Source: Capra hircus
Lineage: Eukaryota > Chordata > Mammalia > Artiodactyla > Bovidae
Reading direction: 5' to 3'
NCBI RefSeq assembly: GCF_001704415.2
Contig: NC_030823.1
Location: 75,578,458-75,642,457 of the forward strand
DNA length: 64,000 bases
This document shows positions 22,230 through 34,079 of this stretch, in pieces. A program made the position numbers and the translations under genes. Numbering within the stretch: the first letter of the stretch is position 1; each line of letters starts with the position of its first letter. The notes beneath the pieces were generated by a model. The model worked only from the letters and a program-made list of their open reading frames with translations. It was not told where the DNA came from and searched no databases.

Positions 22230-22459
22230 AGTGTGTGTGCGTGCATGCTCAATCACTCAGCTGTGTCCGGCTCTGTAGCCCACCAGGCTCCTCTGTCCAT
22301 GGGATTCTCCAGGCAAGAATACTGAAGTGGGTTGCCATTTCTTCCTCCGGGGGATCTTCCTGACTTAGGGGTTGAACTTGCGCCTCCTATGACTCCTGCA
22401 TTGGCAGGTGGATTAAAAAAATTTTTTTCTTTTTTTACCACTTAGCCACCTGGGAAGCC
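22230..22459 (-). mobile_element. Bov-tA SINE (antisense) with A/T insertion
   Basis: Reverse copy from GTGCATGCTCAATCACTCAG to CTTAGCCACCTGGGAAGCC. An extra A/T-rich segment at about 22413-22438 interrupts the tRNA-like end. Confidence 0.9.
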
Positions 22460-22730
22460 TGTTGAAGCACAGTAACAAATGGTAATTTTCGGTACCTACA
22501 TAGTAGCAGCTGTTCTCTGCTTGTGTGTGTGTGTTTGTGTAAAGTGAAGAGCTGAGTTGTAGTATTTCCTGATGCCTGAAGGCTGCAGGAATCCAGATTT
22601 CTCAGCACACTCCTATTTGCAGAATACCTGGGTTGAGAAATTCTGAATGACTGAATGTGGCCCTGGTCATGTCACCTGCCCTGGCTCTGAAACAATAAAG
22701 CCAACACCCTTCCCTGCTTCCTCACAGGTT

Positions 22731-23165
22731 GTTCAGTTCAGTTCAGTCACTCAGTCGTGTCCGACTCTTTGCAACCCCATGAATCGCAGCACACCAGGCC
22801 TCCTTGTCTATTACCAACTCCCGGTGTTCACTCAGACTCAGGTCCATTGAGTCCGTGATGCCATCCAGCCATCTCATCCTCTGTCGTCCCCTTCTCCTCC
22901 TGCCCCCAATCCCTCCCAGCATCAGAGTCTTTTCCAATGAGTCAACTCTTCGCATGAGGTGGCCAAAGTACTGGAGTTTCAGCTTTAGCATCATTCCTTC
23001 TAAAGAATACTCAGGGCTGATCTCCTTCAGAATGGACTGGTTGGATCTCCTTGCAGTCCAAGGGACTCTCAAGAGTCTTCTCCAACACCACAGTTCAAAA
23101 GCATCAATTCTTCGGCACTCAGCTTTCTTCACAGTCCAACTCTCACATCCATACATGACCACTGG
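22731..23165 (-). mobile_element. BovB 3' part (antisense) with open C-terminal frame
   Basis: The minus-strand frame from 23165 down to 22743 is open through the BovB ORF2 C-terminus, with residues VMYGCESWTVKKAE, WCWRRLLRVPWTARRSNQSI and MRWLDGITDSMD, to its stop. 5'-truncated after CATGACCACTGG. No enzyme activity is expected from so short a piece. Confidence 0.94.
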
Positions 23166-24686
23166 TGAGGAGGATGAAATTACACTACAGCATAGTTGCA
23201 TAATAATATCCTAGACCTCCCGGAGTCTAAAGGTAGAAATGGCACCGGTGGGACAGCGTTATTTTTTCTCAAATGAATGAAATTGTTCATGGAACGATGA
23301 TTGTAGCTCTCCCATTCTTACCAATATATTTACTATTTTGTCATATGTAGCCTCAAAGTGACACACATCTGAAAGGAAAGCCTGGTACAGTAGATGAATG
23401 TTCAACGATTACAACCAATATTCTCTTGTTGGGCAGCATACAGCCAGTCCCTGAAAGAAAGAGCCACATAGGTTTGAACGAAAAAACACAGAGCTGAACG
23501 TTACAGAGACATGGTGCCAATAGAGTCCAGTCCCAATAATAATTTCTATGAGCGAAATGGTCATGTGCCACAGTAAATGAAACCTGGTTTACATTTTATT
23601 TTACCCATATGACTTCTCTTTTCTGCTATTACTTTAATAAATGTAAGAGGATGACCAGAAAAGTACATGTGTTTGCCGGCGAATGTGCCCTCCGAGAGAA
23701 GTTCACGCGAGCCCGCAGAGCAGTCCCAGAACCTTCCAGCCCCGGGCGGCTCTGGGATCCTTGGTTCACAGCCCAGCTCGATTCAGCGTGCATCAACCCA
23801 GCCTGGAAACACAGCCCTTCATGAGCATACCTGAAACAAAACCAAACCTGCTTGAACCAACCATTTAAAAAGTTTAGACATTTCACAGAAAGAAGAATGC
23901 CGTCTTTCCTTAGCTTGCTGTCTTCTTTGCACTTTTTGTCCCCTCGTTTTCTTCCTCCCTTTACAAGAAACAAAGGAATGCTCCTGTTCTTGTACACAGT
24001 AGATCAGTTCCACTCACGTGGAGGACACGCCAGGTCTCCAAATCCTAGGGGAATTTTAAAAATCAATTTTCCCAACAAAGATTTCTCCCTAAAATAACCC
24101 CTGTGCTAGTTGATAAGTGAATAAAAATATCTCCACGCTTTAGCATAATTTTATCCCAAGTTTCCACTGCCTGAGCTGCTGTCTATGTTCTGTTTTATTC
24201 ACTGACAGCCCTAATGACATTAATAGTAGAGAAAATTAAATTGGGGATGATGCTCTTTGAAAATGTAAGATTGTCATCCAGCAACGTGTCTGCATGTCCA
24301 AACTCTCCAGTTGTTCTGCAGAAACGGTCCCATTCCTCCCCTACAGCTCTTCTTTCTCAATCCCTGAATGCGGGCATCCTTCCTAAATCACAGACAAGAC
24401 AGAGGTCAGGGTGCATCAATGCCTGAACTTGATGCTCCTCCATTGAAGAACTTCTGAGCATTGAGCCCCACCCACCCACTGGTCTTAGAAGAAGAGGCTT
24501 CCCTCCTCCAAATCACAGCTGATACCTCCAGCTGCTCTCTTAATTCCACCAGGTCCTTTGTTCATCTGGATTATTGCATCCATTTCCCTTCTGACATAGT
24601 CAGCCTCTCTGTTTCAGCTGTTTCTTTCTCCTAAAACTCTCATTCAACTCCGTGCACTGTAGTTCTCTCTCTCTTTTAGACTAATA
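23166..24686. other. 1.5-kb single-copy DNA
   Basis: 23676-23790 is CpG-rich (GCCGGCGAATGTGCCC, CACGCGAGCCCGCAG). A 122-codon minus-strand frame at 23629-23997 crosses it, with an acceptor-like TTGTTTCAG near 23837, but no known protein was recognised. Confidence 0.4.
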
Positions 24687-24770
24687 TATTTTTTTTACTG
24701 AAGTATAGTTGATGTACAATGTTGTGTTAATTTCTTCTATACAGCAAAATGACTGAGTTAGATGTTTATG
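24687..24770 (-). mobile_element. L1 3' end (antisense)
   Basis: The plus strand reads TACTGAAGTATAGTTGATGT, ACAATGTTGTGTTAATTTCT, ACAGCAAAATGACTGAGTTA, the reverse of the L1 terminus, abutting a SINE. Confidence 0.82.
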
Positions 24771-24987
24771 TGCCTGCGTACTAAGTCACTTCAGTCGTGT
24801 CCGACTCTTTGCAGCCCTATGGACTGTAGCCCACTCATCTCCTCTGTCTGTGGGATTCTCTAGGCAGGAATACTGGAGTGGGTTGCCATTCCCTTCTCCA
24901 GGGGATCTTCCCCACCCAGGGATCAACCCTGGGCTTCCTGCATTGCAGTCAGATTCTTTACCATCTAAGCCTTCGGGGAAGCCCATT
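24771..24987 (-). mobile_element. Bov-tA SINE (antisense)
   Basis: Full-length reverse copy: AGTCACTTCAGTCGTGTCCG, GGAGTGGGTTGCCATTCCCT, tRNA-like end TAAGCCTTCGGGGAAGCCC. Confidence 0.93.
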
Positions 24988-25852
24988 TCAAGCAAAACCA
25001 GTTTCTTCCCGGTAGGTGACTTTCCCAGCAGCCTTCTTCAATGGCAGCCTTTGATTCTGTTATGTTAGGAATATTCCCTTATGCGCTCCCTTAGTGACTA
25101 ACTTGCTTTTGAAGGCCGACATCAGACCCTGGCTTGCTCACCTTCTTGAAACTTTCCTGCTCCTGTAAGACTTGGCCCATCAGGTGAGCCCCTGCCCTCA
25201 CCCCAGCTCCTCTCTGGCCCTAAGAACCCTTTGCTCCCCACCCCTCACTGCACCCCCCATCCAGCGATGATTCTGCCCTCGGGCTCACCGGCCTTTCTCA
25301 ACCCTGTCTGGTCTCTATCCTGAGTGAGGTCAGCAACCGTCCGAATGGGTCAGCTCACATCCTTGGTCTTCTCATCTCCAATCACCTGCTCTTCTGCCCC
25401 AGGTCAACTGGCCAGAGGCGTGGTCTAGCCCAGACTTCTCAAAGTGTGGTCCGGGGACTGGCTGCCCCAGGATGGTCTAGGAGGCTTGATGAAAGTAGAT
25501 TCCAAAACCAACTGCCTAGTTCTTTGGAATAACATTTTTGGAGAAAAGGTCCTGGGATCGTGCATTTTAACAGTCTTCCCACCTGATTCTTAGGCAAAGT
25601 GACTTTGAGGTCCACTGCGTAAAACTTGGTTCTCATCAGAAATGACCCCACAATTTAAGATAATGACTCAGAGATCACATTCTTTCACTATAATCTCCTG
25701 TCTGTCCAGATAATTTTCTTAGCTGTTCTCACTGCAACTGCTCTTTATTGAATGAGGCTTCTCCTTTTGCTTTCTTTCTCTTTAAGTGCTACCTTCAGAC
25801 TTCTCTTTTCTCTCTCTTTAGCTTAGATTTTTATTAGTAATAATGATAGCAA
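24988..25852. other. Single-copy DNA, nothing recognised
   Basis: Pyrimidine-rich stretches and short open frames without support. Confidence 0.5.
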
Positions 25853-26027
25853 GGACTTCCATGGTTCCCCAGTGGTTAAGCCTTGCAGTGCAGGGGACAC
25901 AGGTTTGATCCCAGGTCAGGAAACTAAGATCCCACATGCCACTGAGCAACTAAGCACTCGAGCCACAACTGGGAAAGACCATGTGCTTCAACAAAGACCC
26001 GATACAGCCAAATAAATAAGTAAATAT
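25853..26027 (+). mobile_element. CHR-2-type SINE
   Basis: Sense copy: CCCCAGTGGTTAAGCCTTGC head, GGTTTGATCCCAGGTCAGGA, CTAAGATCCCACATGCC, a long form with GAGCAACTAAGCACTCGAGC and an AAATAAATAAGTAAAT tail. Confidence 0.88.
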
Positions 26028-26114
26028 TTAATTTGGCTTTTGTGTCCCTGGCCAAAGGAGACAGATCCTAGACTTGAACGTCTGTTTCCTTCACCCAGTT
26101 AAGGAAGTTTTTAG

Positions 26115-26878
26115 TTAAAAGTCTCCTACTGGTATTATATTCCTGTTGATTTCTCCCTTCATGTCTGTTAATATTTGCTTTATATATATAGATGCTCCTA
26201 TGTTGGGTGCAGAATTAAACAAACAAGACTTCTTTAAACTAAAATCTTTTGCACAGAGAAGAAAATTATCAACAAAACTGAAAGCCTGCCTACTGCGCAA
26301 GAGAAGGTATTTGCACACAGTATATTTGATAAGGGCTTAATATTGAAAATATATAAGAACTCAACACAACTCAGTATAAGAAAGCAATCTGATTTAAAAA
26401 TGGTCAGAGGATGTGAATAGACATGTTTTCAAGTTACACAGAAGTCCAGCAGACTTAAGAAAAGATGCTCAACATCTCTAACCATCAGGGAAATGCAAAT
26501 CGAAAGCACAATATCACCTCACACCTGTCAGAATGGTTATTATCAGAAAGACAGCAAAAAATGTTGGTGAGGATGTGGAGCAAAGAGAACCCTCATCCGT
26601 ATTGGCAGGAATGTAAATTGGGTGCAGCCAGTACGAAAAATTGTATGGAGGTTCCTCAAAAAATTAAAAATAGGGCTACCACATGATCCAGCAATTCCAC
26701 TTCTGGGTATTTATGTCAGGGAAAACAAAAACACTAATTTGAGTAGATACAGGCAGCCCAGTGCTCATAGCAGCATGATTTACCACCACCAAAATATGGA
26801 AGCAACCTCAGTGTCCATCAATAGATGAGTGGATAAACTCATCTATGTACAAACTATAAACCAAAAAAAAAAAAAAAA
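26115..26878 (+). mobile_element. 5'-inverted L1 (ORF2 fragments) ending in A16
   Basis: The part 26115-26213 is antisense L1 ORF2 (TTTCTCCCTTCATGTCTGTT, CCTATGTTGGGTGCA). From about 26214 the sequence is sense ORF2 3' region: CAAACAAGACTTCTTTAAAC, GGGAAATGCAAATCGAAAGC, ACCACATGATCCAGCAATTC, TGTCCATCAATAGATGAGTG. It stops before the normal 3' UTR and ends in 16 A. The orientation switch fits twin priming. Multiple stops; inactive. Confidence 0.85.
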
Positions 26879-28370
26879 TCTTAAGAGGCATTCAAGCAAC
26901 TCTCAAAATTTCCTAAAGGTCTGCCATATACTAGGCATGGTTCCAGCTACTAGGGGCAGAGATAAAAATCACAGACAGGTTTCTGTGACCTATAAACTGG
27001 ACTAAGATTTTGTTTTACAGGATTCATCCCATTTCAAAATTAACTCAGGTATATAAACTTACATATTTAAAGAATACAACCAGCAAGTGCAGCCATGACG
27101 AGAAGATGCTGCTACTAAATAACGGTTTTATTACAGTTGAACCCCTTTCAGTGAAATGTGAGCTGTCTTAATAATATTCATACTGAGCAGCTCACTGCAA
27201 TGATCTATGTAGATCTTTGAGAATTTCCTTGGGTTATTTTTATTTGCTCAGAAGTATGCTGGCTAACTTCTTGAAACAAATCTGTCTTTAAAAAATAAAC
27301 GTTTAGATAGAAAACATGGAAGGCTGGCTTTTTAAACTGAAGCTTTCTTTCTAAATGATTTATATGGAAAAATGAATGTGTAGCCTTGTAAACTCTTGGG
27401 AGTTGAGGAATTGAGCATGAATATTAGTGCTTGCACTATAAACTAGCTGCAAAAAAAGGAAGCACTATTCTAAAAACATATGTTAGATATAAGATAAGAA
27501 GACCTATTCCTTTCAATTCAGGGTAAACGCACGAGTGTGCTTTAGCCGTCTTTACCTGAACCATAGGGCTTTCTCCTCAGAAGTTTTGCTACCCTGTATC
27601 ACTTTTTTCTAATTTGACTTCCTCGTCTACTCTTTTTTTCAGTTTTTAGAACATATTCCCCAACAAAATAAATAATTAAACTATGGATGAACTGTCAAAA
27701 GGGAACATTATTTTAATGCAACATTAACATTTTGGTAATTAACATGGAAGTTAATGCACTTAGCAGATGTAACAACATTAGACTTGTAAATTTTAATTAA
27801 AGCTAATGGCTCATGATAGCTGTAGGGAGCAGGCCTCCTCTCTAGATACTGAAAACATGTCTAATGTGATTAGAAATACTAATTGTAGAAAAAAGGATAG
27901 TACCGGCAGTGACTATTCTTCATTTCTTACAAAAGCATCAACTTGAAAGTCCTTTCAAACGAGGAAACTGGCAAGCAAAGAGAAGTTAATAGAAGAGGTG
28001 ATGATAATATTTAAGGCAGTGAGTCACAACATACAGGTCGTTTTGTGTATTTCCCTTTCTCTGTGAACCTACCTGAGATTATCCGTGCCCCCTCCCCCAC
28101 TGCAAAAAACAATGAAGATATTTACTTATTTTAAACTAGGGACAAATATGTCATCTTCAATTCAGCGAGCTGAAGTTTCTAGTTGAAGTTTGTCATCCAA
28201 AACGATATTCAGGAGGCTCAGTCTAGATTTTTGGAAATAAGAGAGTCCAGTTACTTCTAGTGCCAAACAAAAAACCCATGCGTTATAATTTCGATAGAAT
28301 GATGAAAATGGTGTCTGATGCACAGCCACACTTATTAACCAACCAAAAGTGTATCTAATATTTAAATTTA
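26879..28370. other. 1.5-kb SINE-free, AT-rich single-copy DNA
   Basis: Contains homeodomain-like TAATTA and TTAATTAA cores at 27,735-27,805. No open frame of note. A conserved noncoding element is possible but unproven. Confidence 0.4.
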
Positions 28371-28491
28371 GGACGTCCCTGGTGATCCGGCGGCTAAGAC
28401 TCCGCGCTTCCACTGCAGATGCCACGGGATCAGTCCCCGGTCGGGCATATCCCACATGCCCCTCGGTGTGGCCAGAAATAAATAAATGAAA
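28371..28491 (+). mobile_element. CHR-2-type SINE
   Basis: Sense copy: GACGTCCCTGGTGATCCGGC head, AGACTCCGCGCTTCCACTGC, CAGTCCCCGGTCGGGCATAT, GTGTGGCCAGAAATAAATAA. CpGs are still frequent. Confidence 0.9.
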
Positions 28492-29189
28492 AATGTTGAA
28501 TTACTATCCAAATTGCATACCAGTGATTGGTGCTTCATATATAGATAATAAATCTGCCTGTTTACCGGCGGGGCTCAAGATTCCTTTAATGCTTCCCAGC
28601 ACCTTCCTTTCCACTAAGGCATCATTACTCATGGTTACTGATTCTAAACAATTAATATACTGCATTTCTTCAGGTCCAAGACAAACCTTTTTAATTTACT
28701 AGACTGTAAGTGTGTCTTGCTAAAACAGTACTTGACAAAAGCAGGAACTCCATAAATATTAGGTGAATGAACGGAAACATTTAATTCTCTGAAATTTAAA
28801 TAAATTTACAATTACTATCTACATTTAATACGGGTTATTAATTATATTATGTACATTAAGATATTATACATACAATGATTACAGCTTTCTTGTTTGGTCC
28901 CCAAAAGCTGTCTTAAAACCTAGAGTCTTCCAGTGGGTGGTGAAGGACAGGAAGTATAGAAAGTTAAGTGTTTCCATAACTAAATATTTTTTTTGAGAAT
29001 GAACTCTTCAAATAGTAAATTGGGCCCTGTACACAAGCAACTCTGAGTGAAACACTTTTACACGTCTTCACTGAGGATGAAAAACTCAACTCAAGATACG
29101 GAGGACTTAACAGGATGAGCTGTAAATACCAAACCTGGAGGCCGGAGTTGCACCAAGGCATCCCGGTCTCTGAGACATCAGAGCTCGCT
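28492..29189. other. Single-copy DNA, nothing recognised
   Basis: No gene or repeat recognised. Confidence 0.5.
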
Positions 29190-29230
29190 CTGTGTATGTG
29201 CGTGTGTGCGTGTGTGTGTGTGTGTGTGTA
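29190..29230. repeat. (GT)n microsatellite
   Basis: An alternating TGTGTATGTGCGTGTGTGCG tract followed by pure GT lies directly at the tail of the antisense SINE, as expected for growth from its CA-rich 3' tail. Confidence 0.9.
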
Positions 29231-29440
29231 CATGCACACTCAGTCATGTCTGACTCTTTGCAACCCCATGGACTGTAGCCCACCAGGCTCCTCTGTCCAT
29301 GGGATTCTCCAGGCAAGAACACTGGCGTGGGCTGCCGTTTCCTGCTCCAGGGGATCTTCCCGACCCAGGGATCAAACCTGGGTCTCTGGCATCTCCTGCA
29401 TCGCAGGTGGATTCTTTAGGGCTGAGCCGCCTGGAAAGCT
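29231..29440 (-). mobile_element. Bov-tA SINE (antisense)
   Basis: Full-length reverse copy: CACTCAGTCATGTCTGACTC, GGGATCTTCCCGACCCAGGG, tRNA-like end GGCTGAGCCGCCTGGAAAGC. Confidence 0.93.
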
Positions 29441-30431
29441 CTCAAGGCTCACTCCTCACTGTTAAATTCCTCGTGGTGCCAAGTGTTGAACTGCTCAGCG
29501 TGAAAACCTCTTCCATTCCTTAGTCGTGATGGTGGTGTGGTCCAGATTGCAGAAATTACAGATTAAACAGAGACCATTTCAACTTCTTTTCACACTCCAT
29601 TTTTGGCTTGGTTTCCAACTTAGTTGTAGACAGGCTAATTTGCAGGGCTATTGAGAAGTGGTAGCCCCGAGGTTTATTGTATATTATAAACCTAATGGAA
29701 TGTTGGGAATGAAACCTTGCTTTCCAATCGGTTTCTCCAGGAGTTTTTAAACTACTTTTTAAAAATGACGAGAACTTGGAGCACCACAGAATCTGCTGGC
29801 AAGTGACCAGAGAACGTCTCACATTTCCATACATAAAATGTGGATTATGTAATATATTCGTTATGGATTTTAAGCCACTTTCAATAATAACAGTGACCCC
29901 CTAGGTCAGGTATTTTCTGGGTAATTACAAACTAGCTGGGTTAGCCATCGAAATCTCATAAAATATTGTTAGGATGATTTTATGTTTTTATAATCCAGAA
30001 AGGTCAACCAGTGAAATTAGGTCGTTCTCTATTTTTTTTTCTAATAGTGAATATGAGTTTACACCTCACTTTAATCTCACTTGTTTTGTAAATCATGGGC
30101 TTTTACCATCATTAGCGGCAGAAAAATATGATTCCCAAAATTTAAATATTTGAAAACACAGAGAAAGTAAATGATAAATTTACTGGTGGGAAGGAATTTT
30201 AATTAAAAACATGATCCATTGACCAATTCGGTACAGACATAGTGATTTTTCGAAGCCACCAATGTTTTAAGTCTCCCCAAACTTCCAAACCTTCAGAGTA
30301 CTAATAACATATCAGCCTGGGAAATAATTCTACACCAGAGTTGCCAGATATAAGGAATATAAACACAGATGCCCTACTAAATTTGAATTTCCAATAAATA
30401 AAGAACAATTTCCTTGTTAGTCTAAGTACTG
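29441..30431. other. 1-kb single-copy DNA
   Basis: A 92-codon minus-strand frame (29556-29834) has no recognisable domain. No repeat seen. Confidence 0.45.
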
Positions 30432-30440
30432 CATAAGACA

Positions 30441-30631
30441 TGGGCTTCCCTGTTGGCTCAGACCGGAAAGAATCTGCCTGCAACGTGGGAGACCCAGATT
30501 CGATCCCTGGGTCAAGAAGATCCACTAGAGAAGGGAATGGCAACCCATTCCAGTATTCTTGCCTGGGGAATTCCATGGATAGAGGAGCCATGGGGTCGCA
30601 GAGCTGGACACGACTGAGCGGCCAACACTGA
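30441..30631 (+). mobile_element. Bov-tA SINE with TSD
   Basis: Sense copy: GGGCTTCCCTGTTGGCTCAG head, CGATCCCTGGGTCAAGAAGA, a short internal deletion after GAGGAGCC, and a GACTGAGCGGCCAACAC end. CATAAGACA occurs on both sides (30432-30440, 30632-30640). Confidence 0.93.
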
Positions 30632-30640
30632 CATAAGACA

Positions 30641-31937
30641 CTAGGCTATTATGTGCTACTTATCTGGCGTTTACACCCAAGTGGACATGCTGGGCTTCTT
30701 CTGGCCACACTGCTTCCTCATCCGGACTCCTGTGTCTCTCTTCACTGCCTCTTGGCACTGGCTCATCCCCCAGGGGCAGGAGTCCAGGTGGGGTGCTTAC
30801 GGCTGGGGCATGAGGTGCTCTGGATGGTGATCTTATCATCTTTTCTCCTCCCAGACCAGCCAGACCACTGTTCGCACTTTCCTGGCCCCGCCCCATGTCT
30901 GCTCGGGCCTTTTTTTTTTTTTTTTTGCACGGACTTTGATGTCCTCTCTTCCCAGAGATTCAGGCCGCAAGTAAGAATAAACCCCTGCTCAGGACACCAA
31001 ATCTGTCTCTAATGACACCCCTTTCAGCCTTGCCAACCACAGGGCGAAAGATGCTTCAGAATTCCTGAGCCCAGGCCCACTCTACCTCCGATTCATTTAC
31101 CTCTCCTTTATCTCCAGGCTCCCGCCTCCAATTATGGACTAACCAGCCCGCCCCCGCACCCCCCCACCACCACTCCCCACAACACACATATTTTTCTGAG
31201 GCAATAAATCACTCCCTCATTAAGCTCCAGCTCCTTGATGGGTTGATCGCCTTCCTTTTGAGCTGGAAAATCTGGCTTGGCTGGGTTTCCTGACACAGAC
31301 TCAGACCTATTATACTTTTCAAATTGAAAACCTGACTACTGAATTTTTGTTTGCTTTCCCCTTTCATCTACTTTGTGGCCCAGGTTGCCTATGGTTGAAT
31401 GGGAGGGAAACCAAAAGGAACAAAAAATGAGTATTGTACAATTTCACTTTACTGTGCAGCTACTTTTAGAGTGGGACTTTTGGCTTCAGGTTTTTTCTCA
31501 AACCCTTCCATATCTTCAGATTGAATGCGTGGTCTTCTCTATCAACCTACCAGCCGTCCAGTTATCTGAGTGACCTTGCGAAAGTGCTTAGCTTTCAGTG
31601 TTCCCCCTTATTTGTAAAATGGAACATGTTGGGGAAGTGTTATTTAATATTCTGTCAAGTAACTCTCATGTGCTATGTAATATGCAGTATTTCATTACAC
31701 ACAATATCAAATACAACAATGCCTAGCGTACAAAGAATGAAGTACAGTACAAGGCAGGCCTTTGAAATACAGAAAATACTTGCAGGCTCCCTAATCCTTT
31801 ATACTAAAGTGTGTGATTCTGTGTGGTGATGAGATTACATTACGTTGTGAGCAGTCACAGATTTTCAACATTACAAGGATTCTGATCGTGTATTTGGTCA
31901 GTTTCCTCATTTCAAAACAATGCAGCTGTGTTTTAAA
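30641..31937. other. 1.3-kb single-copy DNA with a T-run
   Basis: A T-run lies near 30910-30926 and a C-rich tract near 31149-31180. The 119-codon frame at 30653-31012 spans the T-run and is not supported as a gene. Confidence 0.45.
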
Positions 31938-32180
31938 AACATTTTAAATTGGAGTCTAATTGCTTTGCAATGTTGTGTTGGTTTCTGTTGTACAACAAAG
32001 TGAGTCAGCTGTAAGCATACACGTGTCTCCCCCCTCTTGAGCCTTCCTTCCACTCACCACGGTCCACCCTGCAGGGCAACACAGAGCCCCGGGCTGAGCA
32101 CCCTGTGTTGGAGCAGCTTCCCACCAGCTCTCTATTTTCCACACGGTCATGCATATCTGTTCATGCCACCCTCCCAGTTG
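31938..32180 (-). mobile_element. L1 3' UTR and end (antisense)
   Basis: The plus strand reads AATTGGAGTCTAATTGCTTT, GCAATGTTGTGTTGGTTTCT, AGCAGCTTCCCACCAGCTCT, CACGGTCATGCATATCTG, the reverse of the ruminant L1 3' UTR. Confidence 0.85.
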
Positions 32181-32185
32181 CTCCT

Positions 32186-32465
32186 CCGTCTCCTTTGTCG
32201 TTCCGTCGCTAAGTTGTGTTGGGCTCTCTGCGATGCCATGACCAAGCTGACCTGTCCTTCATTATCTCCTGGAGTTTTGCTCAAACTCATGTCCATTGAG
32301 TCAGTAAAGCCATCTAACCATTTCATCCTCTGAGGCCCCTTCTTCTCTTGCCCTTAATTTTTCCCAGCATCAGGGTCTTTTCTAGTGAGTCAGCTCTTTG
32401 CATCAGGTGGCCAAAGGATTGGTGCTTCAGCTTCAGCATCAGTCCTTCCAACAAAAATTCAGGGT
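32186..32465 (-). mobile_element. BovB 3' part (antisense)
   Basis: Reverse copy: GTCGTTCCGTCGCTAAGTTG, CTCATGTCCATTGAGTCAGT, CAGCATCAGGGTCTTTTCTA, TTCAGCTTCAGCATCAGTCC. Confidence 0.9.
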
Positions 32466-32514
32466 TGGTTTCCCTCTCTTTCTCCCTCCCTTAATCAGAA
32501 TGGTCAGATATATA

Positions 32515-32730
32515 TTGTGCACTGTGTATAAAATAAATAACTAATGAGAACCCACTGCGTACCACAGGGAGCTCTGCTCAATGCTCTGTGGTGACCCAGA
32601 TGGGAAGGAAATCCAAAAAAGAGGGGACATATGTATATGGATGGCTGATTCACTTTACTAAACAGCAGAAACTAACACAACATTGTAAGGCAACTATATG
32701 CCCATAAAATTAATTATTTAAAAAGAGAGA
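32515..32730 (+). mobile_element. L1 3' end
   Basis: Sense L1 terminus: GCTCTGTGGTGACCCAGATG, GAAATCCAAAAAAGAGGGGA, GGCTGATTCACTTTACTAAA, AACTAACACAACATTGTAAG and an A-rich tail. Confidence 0.87.
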
Positions 32731-33388
32731 GACATTCAGGAAGTTTCAGAAATACTGCCCCTTCCTTTAAAAATGTGTACTTTTAATTTTCAACAAGCTC
32801 ATCAATTGTCAATGGAATCTGTCAACTTTTAGATCAGTAAATCTAAATAAAAAGATTAATTTTTCTAAGATTGAATATATGTTTGCAGAAAGTACACACC
32901 TATTTCCCTCTTAGCTTATAAAAATCTTATCTAACAATTTAAAACCAGGGCAGGAACAAATGCTTCTATGATTAAACTGTGTGTCAATGATTAATAATGA
33001 TGGAAAATACACATATAATTTTATAAATAATCAAAGAATTATTAGTTAAAACAATGAAATGACCCTTTAGTTTTTTCCTTCCAAACTGGCAAGTATTAGA
33101 ACAATTACAGTTAACATTGTAGGTGGGAAATACTGAAGTGAATCAGACACAAAAATCTTGCTCAAAAATTTGAGCATAAACCATTGACATTATCCTAATC
33201 CTCCATTTCTTTTTTCCTCAGCAGTGATATCCACCCTCCTGGCTTCATTTACCATTTTACACCCTGTTTTGAAACTAATTATCACTTACATATTCAGACC
33301 CATATAATCAACGGCCTATTTGATATCCACTTGAATGACTCACAATTACTGCAAATTCAGTACCACAGTGGGATCAGCCCGTGTATTT
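32731..33388. other. Single-copy AT-rich DNA
   Basis: Nothing recognised. Confidence 0.5.
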
Positions 33389-33527
33389 GTTGTTGCTATT
33401 GTTGTTGTTTAGTCCCCAAGTTGTGTCCGACTGTTTGTGACCGCATGGACTGCAGCCCACCAGGGTCCCCTGTGCATGGAACTTCCCAGGGAAGAATGCT
33501 GGCGTGGGTTGCCATTTCCTTCTCCAG
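33389..33527 (-). mobile_element. Bov-A2-type monomer (antisense)
   Basis: A GTTGTTGTT-rich tail, then AGTTGTGTCCGACTGTTTGT, CATGGACTGCAGCCCACCAG and GGTTGCCATTTCCTTCTCCA. No tRNA-like head. Confidence 0.85.
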
Positions 33528-33640
33528 GCAATGCATGTATATTGTTCTATAATTTTCTTTTCTATACTTAACCTTCCATTGTGGGTGTTTTATTTTTAAT
33601 GATGGTACATTTATATCTTTAAAAGTATAAGTATATTTCA

Positions 33641-33746
33641 GGACTTCAGTGGCAGTCCAGTGGTTAAGACTTTGCCCTCCGATTTAGTGGGTGTGGGTTC
33701 AGTACCTGGTCAGATCCCACATGCCCCAGGGCCAAAAACAATAAAC
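33641..33746 (+). mobile_element. CHR-2-type SINE
   Basis: Sense copy: GGCAGTCCAGTGGTTAAGAC, TTGCCCTCCGATTTAGTGGG, CCTGGTCAGATCCCACATGC, with an AAAACAATAAAC tail. Confidence 0.85.
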
Positions 33747-34079
33747 AGAAGCAACATTGTAAACAATTTCAATGGAGACTTTAGAAATGGTCCATAGAGA
33801 AACACTTTAAAACAATAATAAAATAAAAATATCTCAGTACATTTGTGTCCCTTTTTGCTCTCTAGCTCTTCTCTGATCAGGCCATCATCACAGGTAGCCT
33901 GAGTTTTTGCAAGACCTTCCCTTACTGATGTCCTTGCACTTCTCTTGGACACTTTCGATCTTTTTTTCCCCTAGTTAGCCAGAGCTGTCTCGTAAAAAAA
34001 AAAAAATACTAAATTTAGCTCTCCTGAGTATTAGCCCTGTGACATGAAAGAGCTGGTGGTCCCTGGGGAAAGTTTGAAT

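Noticed and set aside
29190..29230. CRISPR-like or regulatory GT array
   Set aside because: Simple dinucleotide repeat grown from a SINE tail; there are no spacers, and the genome is mammalian.
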